NCBI GenBank assembly: GCA_964592475.1 | Contig: CAZQEZ010000108.1 | Location: 1-14,009 of the forward strand | DNA from: CAZQEZ01 sp964592475 | GTDB taxonomy: Bacteria; Bacteroidota; Bacteroidia; Cytophagales; Cyclobacteriaceae | Length of the DNA: 14,009 nt | Direction: 5' to 3' | In this document: piece after piece, positions 7,667 to 14,009 of the stretch | Layout of the letters: each line of letters starts with the position of its first letter | Position numbering within the stretch: position 1 is the first letter of the stretch | Made by a program: the position numbers and the translations under genes | The notes under the pieces: generated by a model | Told to the model about the DNA's origin: nothing | The model's input: only the letters and a program-made list of their open reading frames with translations | Database searches by the model: none

Positions 7667-8680
7667 TCACACTTTTTTATAATATTCCACCTCTCGTCCT
7701 TCTGCCAAATCACCTACTTTGGCAATCAGTGCTTTTCTTTTTTCATTTCCCATGGCATCAAATTTTTTAGCTAGCTCAATTTTTTCTTTTAGCATTTCAG
7801 CATTCTCTGCACCTGTAATCAAAACACTTACCGGCAGTGACCAAGCAAAATTCAAGGCTTCAGCCAAACTCACTCTACCAGGAACTACAGGGTTGTCGGT
7901 TTCCCACCTGGTCTTTCCATTCATCACTTTTTCAGGGAAGAAACGGCCATCTGCCAGTGTTTTCATTGCCAAGGCACCAATATTGTGTTCTACCAAGGTA
8001 GGCATTACTGTTTCTATAAAACTTTTTTCATACGCAGCATCTACTACATTCACCGGCATCTGACAGGTGTCAAAGGGTTGTTCTTTGGCAGTAAGTTTAA
8101 GCATATGTGCATGTGCTGCCGGATCGGAATGTCCGGTAAATCCGATGTGCTTTACTTTGCCATCGGCCTTCGCCTTTAGGAAAACATCGAGCACGCCATT
8201 GTTCAATCGTTCTTCAACATCTTGGGGAGTGCGGATAGAATGTATTTGCCATAGGTCAAGGTAGTCACATCCCATGCGTTGCAGCGATCCATCCAAATGC
8301 TCTTGGGCAGTTTTAGCATCTTTTGCTTGCGATTTTGACATAATAAAAACATCATCACGGTATTTGGGTACCAGGTACTTTCCATAACGTATTTCGCTGG
8401 TGTGAGGACCATAAGATTCTGCCGAATCGAAAAATCGGATGCCACCTTCCATAGCTGCTTCAATGGTTTCCGCAGCATCTTTTTCGGTAGTCCAGCCAAT
8501 GTGATAGCCCCCAAGCCCTAGCATTGTTACTTCCAATCCAGTATTTCCCAGTTTTCTAGTAGGTAAAATTTTGCCTGTTTCATCTTTTTTGCCAAAGGCG
8601 AATGAGGTAGGTACTATTAACCCAGCAGTAAAACCACTTATATATTTTAAAAATTCTCGTCTTTCAAGGTCCTTTTTCAT
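7667..8680 (-). CDS. Tat-signal aldo/keto reductase
   Basis: This is an NAD(P)H-dependent aldo/keto reductase with a twin-arginine export signal, so it probably acts in the periplasm. The N-terminus ERREFLKYISGFTAGLIVP carries the RR pair at 7-8 followed by F-L-K and a mild hydrophobic segment, a typical Tat signal. The barrel follows from about residue 40 (TRKLGNTGLEVTMLGLGGYHI). The catalytic tetrad can be read as Asp85 and Tyr90 in FFDSAESYG, Lys116 in VFIMSKS and His147 in DLWQIHS. The late ITGAENAEMLKEKIELAKKF (288-307) is the usual cofactor-binding end. At 337 residues it is of normal length. It stands alone, convergent with the membrane-protein gene and divergent from the MORN gene. 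Substrate is unknown. Confidence 0.88.
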   Translation of the reverse strand: MKKDLERREFLKYISGFTAGLIVPTSFAFGKKDETGKILPTRKLGNTGLEVTMLGLGGYHIGWTTEKDAAETIEAAMEGGIRFFDSAESYGPHTSEIRYGKYLVPKYRDDVFIMSKSQAKDAKTAQEHLDGSLQRMGCDYLDLWQIHSIRTPQDVEERLNNGVLDVFLKAKADGKVKHIGFTGHSDPAAHAHMLKLTAKEQPFDTCQMPVNVVDAAYEKSFIETVMPTLVEHNIGALAMKTLADGRFFPEKVMNGKTRWETDNPVVPGRVSLAEALNFAWSLPVSVLITGAENAEMLKEKIELAKKFDAMGNEKRKALIAKVGDLAEGREVEYYKKV

Positions 8681-8714
8681 ATCTCAGGTTTTTAATTTAT
8701 AGATTGGCTAGATA

Positions 8715-8743
8715 TAAAGTTACAATTTTATGTTTTAAAACAA
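8715..8743 (-). promoter_or_regulatory. candidate Bacteroidota promoter for the aldo/keto reductase
   Basis: On the minus strand, TTG (8741-8743) lies 18 bases upstream of TAACTTTA (8715-8722), which matches the Bacteroidota -7 consensus TAnnTTTG at seven of eight positions. It is 35 bases upstream of the reductase start. The match is by eye and such AT-rich motifs occur often by chance. Confidence 0.3.
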
Positions 8744-8754
8744 CAATTTTATGT
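8722..8754. repeat. 12-bp direct repeat with 21-bp period in a divergent promoter region
   Basis: ACAATTTTATGT occurs perfectly at 8722-8733 and 8743-8754, with a shorter partial copy (CAATTTTA) at 8755-8762. The 21-bp period is two helical turns, so a protein bound at both copies would lie on one face of the DNA. Each copy has ACA and TGT ends, a weak dyad. The repeats overlap the candidate reductase promoter and lie between the two divergent genes, as expected of an operator. Confidence 0.45.
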
Positions 8755-8876
8755 CAATTTTAAACAAAGGGCATAGCAATCTATGTTATGCAATGAAATT
8801 ATTAATTTTCATGCCTTTATGTTTATAATTTACTTTAATTTTATCGTTATACAATACAATTATATATAGGTGCGAC

Positions 8877-10700
8877 TTGAAAAACTTACTATGCATATCA
8901 TTTCTTTTTCTCTGCCACTTTTCCTTTGCTCAGGTGAAGGTAAAAACCTATTTTAATCAGGACAACACCCAACTTAAAGAAGAATATACAGTAACTGACA
9001 CCATTAGCAATAAATTAAGTGGCAGTTATATATCTTATTATTTAAATGAACAAGTAAAGTCAAAAGGCCACTTTGCCAACAATAAAGCTGAAGGAATTTG
9101 GGAGTACTTTTATGAAAATGGCAACCTTAAAATGAAAGGTGAGCTTATAAACAACCAATATCATGGAAAATGGATATATTTTTATGAAAATGGAAATAAA
9201 AGTATGGAAGGGGAAATTATTGAAGGAGAACGACAAGGTCCCTGGAAATTTTACTTTGAAAATGGTACGATTAAAAATAATGGTAAGTTTGTGAACGATA
9301 AGAAAGAAGGCACCTGGAATTACTATTTTGAAGATGGCAGCTTGAAAGCACAGGCATTTTTTGAAGAAAATTCAGGACCTTACCGTGAATTTTACCCTTC
9401 AGGAAAACTTTATGCCTCAGGTTATAATCTTAATGGTCAATCAGATAGCCTCTGGACTTATTATTATGAAAATGGCGAAAAAAAAGCAATTGGAAACTTT
9501 CAGGAAGGAATAAAAGAAGGTGTCTGGAAATATTACTACCCCAATAATAATTTATCTGCTGAAGGAAATTTTGAAAATGGCCAAAAATCCGGTAAGTGGA
9601 TTTATTATCATAAAAATGGAGGAGTAAGTTCTGAAGGAGCAATTGCCAACGGCAAAAAAGATGGCTATTGGAAGTTATTCTACGAAGATGGAAGTTTTAA
9701 AGGTGAAAGCGTATTGCAAGATGGCGATGGAAAATATACTGAATATTATCATAGCGGCAAGCTCAAGATCAAGGGAAATCTTAAAAATGGTAAAAACCAT
9801 GGCAAATGGTTTTACTACAGCGAAGAAGGCATATTAGAAGGAGAAGCAGATTTTGAAAATGGTACCGGGGAATATACTGGTTATTATCGCAACGGAGGCA
9901 AACGAATGGAGGGTAATATTAAGGATGGTGAAAATGTGGGGGTATGGAAATTATTTGAAAAAAATGGAAATTTAGCTGGTTTCTATCGTCCTTATTATGA
10001 AGATAAAAAGCCCATTTTTAAAATTATAGAGCAACAAGAAGTAAATGAAAATGAACTGCTAGATGTTTTTAAGCCGGAATATAGATTTCGTAATCGTAAT
10101 CTTCGTTATTTTACTCCTAGGATCAATGAATATTCGGGCCTCATAATTGCTAGCAATCCAATAGCCATGAGTTTTGGAAACTTACCGCTTTCTATAGAAT
10201 ATCACATTCAGGAAAGGCTTGGTTATGAATTTCAATACATGATCATTAGAGATCCTTTCTTTATAGCAAACCAAAATATACCACTTAATAATATTTACGA
10301 ACGGGGCTTTGCCATAGCTTTACGTCAAAAATTTTATCATCAAAACAATGAATTCGGATCATTATATTTTGGTCACGAAATACGATACAGCATGCTTAAG
10401 CATGCTGTTAACATGCAAGACAACAATAGCTCTAACGCTTTTATAGTAGATGCTAATCAAAACCTCTACGAGTATAGCATTTTATTAGGAAATCGATGGA
10501 TCAAATTTTTTGGTGATAAATGGATGAACAATGCAAATAAAACTGGCATTACAGTAGATATATTTACCGGCGCTGGGATTGGCTACAGGGATTATAATCC
10601 CAACTATGGAACTTTATTTGCCAGACATTTTCGCAGTGTAGACAAAAAAAGCCTCACCATACCCTTTCGATTCGGAGTTAATGTAGGTTATATATTTTAA
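8877..10700 (+). CDS. Exported MORN-repeat protein with outer-membrane barrel-like end
   Basis: This is a 607-residue exported protein of unknown role. It begins with a TTG codon: the frame has no ATG or GTG between the upstream stop at 8826 and this TTG, and translation from it gives a clean signal peptide (MKNLLCISFLFLCHFSFAQ, cleavage near 18). An AGGTG sits four bases upstream. Residues 49-376 are about 14 MORN-variant repeats (YwqK type) of mostly 24 residues, pattern G-x-W-x-Y-Y-x-E-N-G-x-L-K-x-x-G-x-F-x-N-G. The last 190 residues switch to alternating, aromatic-rich strands with SNPIAMSFGNLPLSIEYHI (426-444) and a final YIF, like a small outer-membrane barrel. Such repeats often mediate surface contact or membrane association. 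Homologues are sometimes named YwqK antitoxins, but nothing here supports a toxin-antitoxin role. Confidence 0.82.
   Translation: MKNLLCISFLFLCHFSFAQVKVKTYFNQDNTQLKEEYTVTDTISNKLSGSYISYYLNEQVKSKGHFANNKAEGIWEYFYENGNLKMKGELINNQYHGKWIYFYENGNKSMEGEIIEGERQGPWKFYFENGTIKNNGKFVNDKKEGTWNYYFEDGSLKAQAFFEENSGPYREFYPSGKLYASGYNLNGQSDSLWTYYYENGEKKAIGNFQEGIKEGVWKYYYPNNNLSAEGNFENGQKSGKWIYYHKNGGVSSEGAIANGKKDGYWKLFYEDGSFKGESVLQDGDGKYTEYYHSGKLKIKGNLKNGKNHGKWFYYSEEGILEGEADFENGTGEYTGYYRNGGKRMEGNIKDGENVGVWKLFEKNGNLAGFYRPYYEDKKPIFKIIEQQEVNENELLDVFKPEYRFRNRNLRYFTPRINEYSGLIIASNPIAMSFGNLPLSIEYHIQERLGYEFQYMIIRDPFFIANQNIPLNNIYERGFAIALRQKFYHQNNEFGSLYFGHEIRYSMLKHAVNMQDNNSSNAFIVDANQNLYEYSILLGNRWIKFFGDKWMNNANKTGITVDIFTGAGIGYRDYNPNYGTLFARHFRSVDKKSLTIPFRFGVNVGYIF
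9021..10004 (+). repeat. tandem MORN-variant repeat region (about 14 units)
   Basis: These are coding repeats of about 72 bases, diverged at DNA level but regular in protein. Most units are 24 residues and begin G-x-W. Units starting at residues 145, 263 and 309 are 22 residues long. The unit after each begins G-x-Y (GPYREFY, GKYTEYY, GEYTGYY) instead of G-x-W, and the first unit (GSYISYY) is also of the Y type. Order by first aromatic: Y W W W W Y W W W W Y W Y W. Confidence 0.8.
10387..10408. repeat. 22-bp perfect palindrome inside the MORN-protein gene
   Basis: The sequence reads the same on both strands from 10387 to 10408, with centre CTTAAG and arms ACAGCATG and CATGCTGT. It encodes the residues YSMLKHAV in the barrel-like domain. 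A perfect 22-bp dyad with no spacer is unusual inside a coding region. Confidence 0.6.
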
Positions 10701-10734
10701 CGACTTTCTTTTTTAGCTCCAAATGAATTATAAT

Positions 10735-10792
10735 CTCCATCAAGTTTTGAATTGGCATCGATAATGAATTTATTTATTCATTTTTGATGGAG
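10735..10792. terminator. nested inverted repeats between convergent transcripts
   Basis: Outer arms CTCCATCAA (10735-10743) and TTGATGGAG (10784-10792) enclose inner arms AATGAAT (10763-10769) and ATTCATT (10776-10782). Both stems are perfect on both strands. They lie just after the MORN gene and cover the stop of the glycosidase remnant (10778-10780). This fits a bidirectional transcription stop, although no T-run is obvious. Confidence 0.4.
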
Positions 10793-11259
10793 TAAAACTG
10801 CCTGACCAGCGTTCATTTGCAAAGAAATAAAGTTATCCTTCAATTTTTCTTGCTCCATAATAAATATTTTGCTGACTTCCGGTATTTTTAATTGCAACTT
10901 CCCTCCTTTTTCACTTAATATTTTTACCCATAATAATTCACCTTCTTTCATTTGAGCCGAAATCAGGAAAGCACCTTCAGCTCCTAAATTCTGAAATGAA
11001 ACATCCTGCCAATTTTCCGGAATAGCTGGAAAAACGCGGATCGTATCCCCCCAGCTTTGCAGCAACATTTCATTGATACTGGTTACTGCCCAAAGTGGAG
11101 TTTCAATTACCGGACCGGCTTCCATATACATGGTATTCGGCCTCAAAAAATCAGTCATAAATGGTCGTAATTACAGTCCCTGGTGAGCCCGCCCGGGTAT
11201 TCAGGCGAAAAAGTTACTGGTAAATGCAGCTGTTCGTCATCCCCAGTACAGAAATATCC
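10778..11259 (-). pseudogene. C-terminal remnant of a GH95-like glycosidase
   Basis: Residues encoded at 10778-11170 (RPNTMYMEAGPVIETPLWAV, then SINEMLLQSWGDTIRVFPAIPENWQDVSF and GAEGAFLISAQ) match the C-terminus of six-hairpin glycosidases of the GH95-like type, which cleave glycan side chains. The family is normally 700 or more residues; only about 130 are in this frame, and a TAA at 11171-11173 closes it upstream. A second stretch one frame away (11155-11259) reads GDDEQLHLPVTFSPEYPGGL then TRDCNYD, another conserved motif of the same family that normally lies about 120 residues further upstream. So the gene has an internal deletion with a frameshift near 11158-11172, and everything before about 11260 (in its own direction) is absent. 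It cannot make an active enzyme as it stands. Family assignment rests on remembered motif similarity. Confidence 0.7.
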
Positions 11260-11324
11260 TGCGGCCAGGAATTACCCACTGTGATGAAATAAATATCTTT
11301 ACCGGGCATTTCTTTCTTTTTCCA

Positions 11325-11702
11325 GGCAATACAATAACCACCGCCAGCCAAAAGTGGCTGAATGGAATAAGTTGTGAAGTGATTGATGTTCAAACACTCA
11401 TACCATTTGACATTCCTCAACTGGCAATAAAATCAATCAAAAAGACCAATAGGGTTGTATTTGCAGATGAAGATGTACCTGGAGGAGCGTCAGCTTTTAT
11501 TCTACAGCAGGTGCTGGAGAAACAAAGCGCTTACAAATATTTGGATTCGGCTCCGGTGACCATAGCGGCAAAAGAACACCGTCCGGCGTATGGTTCGGAT
11601 GGAGATTACTTTAGCAAACCCAATCCTGAAGATATTTTTGATAAAGTGTATGAAATGATGCGGGAAAGCGATCCAAACAATTATCCACCCTTGTATTTAT
11701 AA
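11325..11702 (+). pseudogene. C-terminal fragment of a branched-chain 2-oxoacid dehydrogenase E1
   Basis: The frame encodes GNTITTASQKWLNGISCEVI then DVQTLIPFD, followed by DEDVPGGASAFILQQVLE, YKYLDSAPVTIAAKEHRPAY and GSDGDYFSKP. This is the transketolase-C end of the E1 beta portion, as in the fused alpha/beta E1 of Bacteroidota that decarboxylates branched-chain 2-oxoacids. The fused protein is normally over 650 residues; only about 125 are present, ending at a natural-looking stop. A GTG at 11379 could start a 107-residue product, but homology continues upstream of it, so this is a truncation and not a small gene. The missing N-terminal part should lie to the left, where the inverted glycosidase remnant is found instead. 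The exact left limit of homology is uncertain (11325-11361). Confidence 0.78.
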
Positions 11703-11790
11703 ATAACTGAGGTTTCGTACCAGAATCGTATTTGGTGAAAATGGAAATGAAATAATTGTTCTATAAAAGACTCACATAGTCCCTCTCTGG

Positions 11791-11866
11791 CCCGGCTTTA
11801 CCCTGGGTTATACTATTTCGCTCTGAAAGTGCTTGCCATTATAACCAAGGGCTATGCCCTTAGTTA
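11791..11866. repeat. REP-like pair of short palindromic units
   Basis: Two related units lie 56 bp apart: GGCTTTACCCTGGGTTA (11794-11810) and GGCTATGCCCTTAGTTA (11850-11866), identical at 13 of 17 positions. The second centres a hairpin: AAGGGC (11847-11852) pairs with GCCCTT (11856-11861), extended by TAAC and GTTA after one mismatch. The first forms a weaker CCCGG/CCTGGG stem. The arrangement resembles extragenic palindromic elements in intergenic DNA. Outside these units, 11703-11888 holds nothing I recognise. Confidence 0.4.
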
Positions 11867-11888
11867 ATTAAATCAATGATTTTGCTCC

Positions 11889-13022
11889 TTAATTAATGGC
11901 TACTTTTCCGGCCAATTCAATCACGAGATCTTTACCATAACATAAACAGCAAGTAGCCTTTTGATCCAATCCATTATAAACGGACCGGATCTCAATCAGC
12001 CTATTGTTTTGAGCAAAACTTAAATAATAGGCATCATCAATTTTTACTATAGCTGCTTTTTGTCCCAAGCCAGCCACCGGTTCATAATCCATATCATTGT
12101 CATTCAACTTGGCTTCTACTGCTTTAATTGCCATTTCCGGATCAGTGTATTGAGTTACCAAAAAATATAAACCGCCAATATTATTGCCGTTAGCATTTTT
12201 ATAAACCCTGTTGCAATTACTTTCATTTTCAAAATCAGTAACCGTTAGCTTGATGTTGCTTTCACCACAAACCTCAGCAATTAAGGATTGTGGAAGCAAA
12301 TTGTCACAATCAACCGTCTTTTTAGCAGCGGTAGCCACCGGAGCATCACCTGCCGCTTCGTATGTCAATGCAAACAATTGATCCAATTGAGAAGCGTAAA
12401 TAATTTCTTTCAGTTGAAGATAAGTTAAAGCACGCGCATCGTTATCGCCAACCATACTACTGGACACACTGATACTGAATCTGGGATTACTTAGCTGAAA
12501 AGTGGTAAAATTCCGGATCGTATCATCTTCATCAATTCGATAAGATGCTTCATGAAATTCCCTCAAATTTCGCTCATTTACAAAGCTGTTCATTTCATTG
12601 CGGGCTGTTTTATACTTCGAACCCCTGAACTCGTTTTGACCACTGGCGATTTTTGACGGATCATCTCCATAATCTTCCACTTTAATGGTTATGCTATTGG
12701 AAGATGATGGAGGGTAATAGCTTTGAATTACCTGTGAAAATAAATTACCTGTTATGCTTTTTTTAGCCGGATCAGTCATTACCTCTTTTGATCTTTCATA
12801 TGTGCCTATTTTTTCAGGAAAATATTTTAGCAACTGATCAGGGCTAAATCTTTTCTGACCTTGCTTTGGCACCGGAGTGGTAAACGAAGTACTTACTACT
12901 TGTAAATCTCCGTTATTGTTGTTCTCGTTGGTTTCTTCTCCATTATTTTGGTTGGAAGAACTACAAGCAGCATTCATTGCTAATTGGATTAAAACAAACA
13001 GGTAAAAATTTTTTCCTGGCAT
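11889..13022 (-). CDS. Lipoprotein of unknown function
   Basis: This is a 377-residue probable lipoprotein. A short hydrophobic signal leads to the lipobox-like MNAAC with Cys20. A Ser/Asn/Glu-rich tether follows (21-40, SSSNQNNGEETNENNNNGD), typical of surface or periplasmic lipoproteins. Two regions follow. Residues 55-220 begin FSPDQLLKYFPEKIGTYERS and are predicted alpha/beta. Residues 235-377 carry spaced cysteines (239, 252, 270) around CDNLLPQSLIAEVCG and CNRVYKNANG, loosely like DUF3558-type domains. An odd Cys cluster (CCLC, 358-361) lies near the end. It starts 48 bases after the FN3 gene on the same strand, so the two are probably co-transcribed. I do not recognise the function. 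Confidence 0.75.
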   Translation of the reverse strand: MPGKNFYLFVLIQLAMNAACSSSNQNNGEETNENNNNGDLQVVSTSFTTPVPKQGQKRFSPDQLLKYFPEKIGTYERSKEVMTDPAKKSITGNLFSQVIQSYYPPSSSNSITIKVEDYGDDPSKIASGQNEFRGSKYKTARNEMNSFVNERNLREFHEASYRIDEDDTIRNFTTFQLSNPRFSISVSSSMVGDNDARALTYLQLKEIIYASQLDQLFALTYEAAGDAPVATAAKKTVDCDNLLPQSLIAEVCGESNIKLTVTDFENESNCNRVYKNANGNNIGGLYFLVTQYTDPEMAIKAVEAKLNDNDMDYEPVAGLGQKAAIVKIDDAYYLSFAQNNRLIEIRSVYNGLDQKATCCLCYGKDLVIELAGKVAIN

Positions 13023-13069
13023 AGTTTTTTATATTTGGTCAAACAAAATTTTCTAAAACCATTTGATTA

Positions 13070-14009
13070 TTACTGAACTACAATACTCGCCACTTCTCCA
13101 AAACCACTGCTTTTACCATCAGCGAATAAAGCCTTTACCGCGTATTCATAAGTTTTACCTTTACCAATTTTCGGGTCTACATAAGATGTTCTACCTTTCT
13201 CCACATCCTCCACCAAACTGAATGGCCCACCATTCACTGCCCGGTAAAGTCTGAATTTATAATTGCCATCTATCGGGTAGGTCCAGCGGATCAGTACATT
13301 TTTGTCTTCCTCGTTTTGTACCGCATTAATGTTTCTCACTGCCGGCTTTTGAGAAAAATCGATAGCTTTTAAAGTAAGCGTATAAGCTACTGGCGATTGC
13401 AATCCTGACAGATCAGTGGCTTGAATTTTATATTCATAAGTAACACCTTTTTCACCCAATGAATCAAGGTAGGTATAGTATTTATCCAGGCTGAAAAATT
13501 CTGCAATTTGTTGCCAGTTAGAAGTGCCTTTTTGCCGGCGATATAGCTGATGGCTGTAGCTATCAAAGCTGGAACTTTGCGCCCAGGTAAGACTAATGCC
13601 TTTTTCCGATACGTTGTAAGTGGTAAAAACCGGAGCCACAGGTGGTACCAGGTCCGGCTTGGTCAATTTCAAAGGTTCAGAGAAATCAGAGTGATTGAAA
13701 TAAGCATCTACTGCCACTACTTTATAATAAATGTCCCTTGTGAGTACTTTCAGGTTAAGTGTATCTGTAAATACCGTATCCATCAGGGGCTTATTGGAAA
13801 TATTGGCATACACATGGTCTTCCTGGTTGGTGTAAAAAACCATGTAACCTTTAATGTCTCGCTCTGGCCCAAGGTTCCATTTTAAAGTTACCACTCCTGT
13901 AGTATCGATATTACCCTGCAAACCGGTGGGAGGAGCGGGGGGAATACTGTCAATCATCAAATGGTGCATTAAATTGAGCCTGAACATTAGCCCCATCTCT
14001 AAAACCTTC
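13070..14009 (-). CDS. FN3-repeat protein, N-terminus beyond the window
   Basis: This is the C-terminal part of a fibronectin type III repeat protein. The frame stays open to the right edge, so the Met codon at 13994-13996 is internal and not a start. Counting from that Met, three FN3 domains are visible: about 18-113 (PPAPPTGLQGNIDTTGVVTL to NHSDFSEPLKLTKPD), 118-212 (PPVAPVFTTYNVSEKGISLTW to GLQSPVAYTLTL) and 217-308 (KPAVRNINAVQNEEDKNVLI to the end). Conserved Trp, the YYKVVAVD and YEYKIQATD strands, and repeated PP linkers support this. The chain ends directly after the third domain with no type IX secretion signal. It probably works outside the cytoplasm as a binding or scaffold protein. 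It lies just upstream of the lipoprotein gene. Confidence 0.85.
   Translation of the reverse strand, partial: KVLEMGLMFRLNLMHHLMIDSIPPAPPTGLQGNIDTTGVVTLKWNLGPERDIKGYMVFYTNQEDHVYANISNKPLMDTVFTDTLNLKVLTRDIYYKVVAVDAYFNHSDFSEPLKLTKPDLVPPVAPVFTTYNVSEKGISLTWAQSSSFDSYSHQLYRRQKGTSNWQQIAEFFSLDKYYTYLDSLGEKGVTYEYKIQATDLSGLQSPVAYTLTLKAIDFSQKPAVRNINAVQNEEDKNVLIRWTYPIDGNYKFRLYRAVNGGPFSLVEDVEKGRTSYVDPKIGKGKTYEYAVKALFADGKSSGFGEVASIVVQ

Noticed and set aside
9021..10004. CRISPR-like or satellite repeat array
   Set aside because: The period is coding (about 72 bases), the units are diverged in DNA and regular only as protein, and there are no spacers between identical repeats.
8877..10700. Toxin-antitoxin (YwqK antitoxin) role for the MORN protein
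   Set aside because: The name comes from automatic family labels. There is no toxin gene alongside, and the protein has a signal peptide.
10735..10792. Terminal inverted repeats of a small insertion element
   Set aside because: The arms enclose only 40 bases, there is no target duplication, and the position between convergent transcripts fits a terminator better.
11214..11420. A 68-residue minus-strand frame with plausible-looking composition (WKKKEMPGKDIYFITVGNSW)
   Set aside because: It overlaps both the E1 fragment on the other strand and the conserved glycosidase motif in another frame. I recognise no family for it, so it is probably a shadow across the junction, though the 11260-11325 part stays unexplained.

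Overview
The window is AT-rich DNA from a member of the Bacteroidota, most likely a marine or soil Cytophagales relative (inference). Supporting signs are an RluE-type pseudouridine synthase starting MKNERCYMLYKPFGYLSQF, a Mla-like MlaE-MlaF-MlaD operon with a long repeat-bearing MlaD, a MORN-repeat surface protein, the C-terminus of a Bacteroidota-style branched-chain 2-oxoacid dehydrogenase E1, FN3-repeat and lipoprotein genes, and weak Shine-Dalgarno sequences. It is draft sequence: a run of exactly 100 N at 4879-4978 interrupts a gene.

Layout. Positions 1-127 hold two GC-rich hairpins and no gene. rluE (minus) follows, then a small broken secreted-protein gene (plus, 805-1092). Positions 1121-3713 carry mlaE, mlaF and mlaD as a tight minus-strand operon for lipid transport across the envelope. 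Divergent from it, 3931-7586 carries ppsA (PEP synthase, split by the N run), a D-lactate dehydrogenase and a small membrane protein, all plus strand. The first two both act on pyruvate. A Tat-signal aldo/keto reductase (minus, 7667-8680) is divergent from a 607-residue MORN-repeat protein with an apparent outer-membrane barrel end (plus, 8877-10700). Between them is a 12-bp direct repeat with 21-bp period.

Positions 10778-11702 are a scar. The C-terminal end of a GH95-like glycosidase (minus, itself deleted and frameshifted) and the C-terminal end of a 2-oxoacid dehydrogenase E1 (plus) meet with their broken ends facing each other. Either a genomic rearrangement or a chimeric assembly explains this. 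A REP-like pair of short palindromic units follows. The right end (11889-14009) has a lipoprotein gene and, upstream of it on the same strand, an FN3-repeat gene that runs off the window.

I see no CRISPR array, tRNA, rRNA, transposase or recognisable defence system. The most interesting items are the facing truncated genes near 11260-11325, the MORN plus barrel protein with its alternating repeat types, and the premature stop inside a signal peptide at 817.
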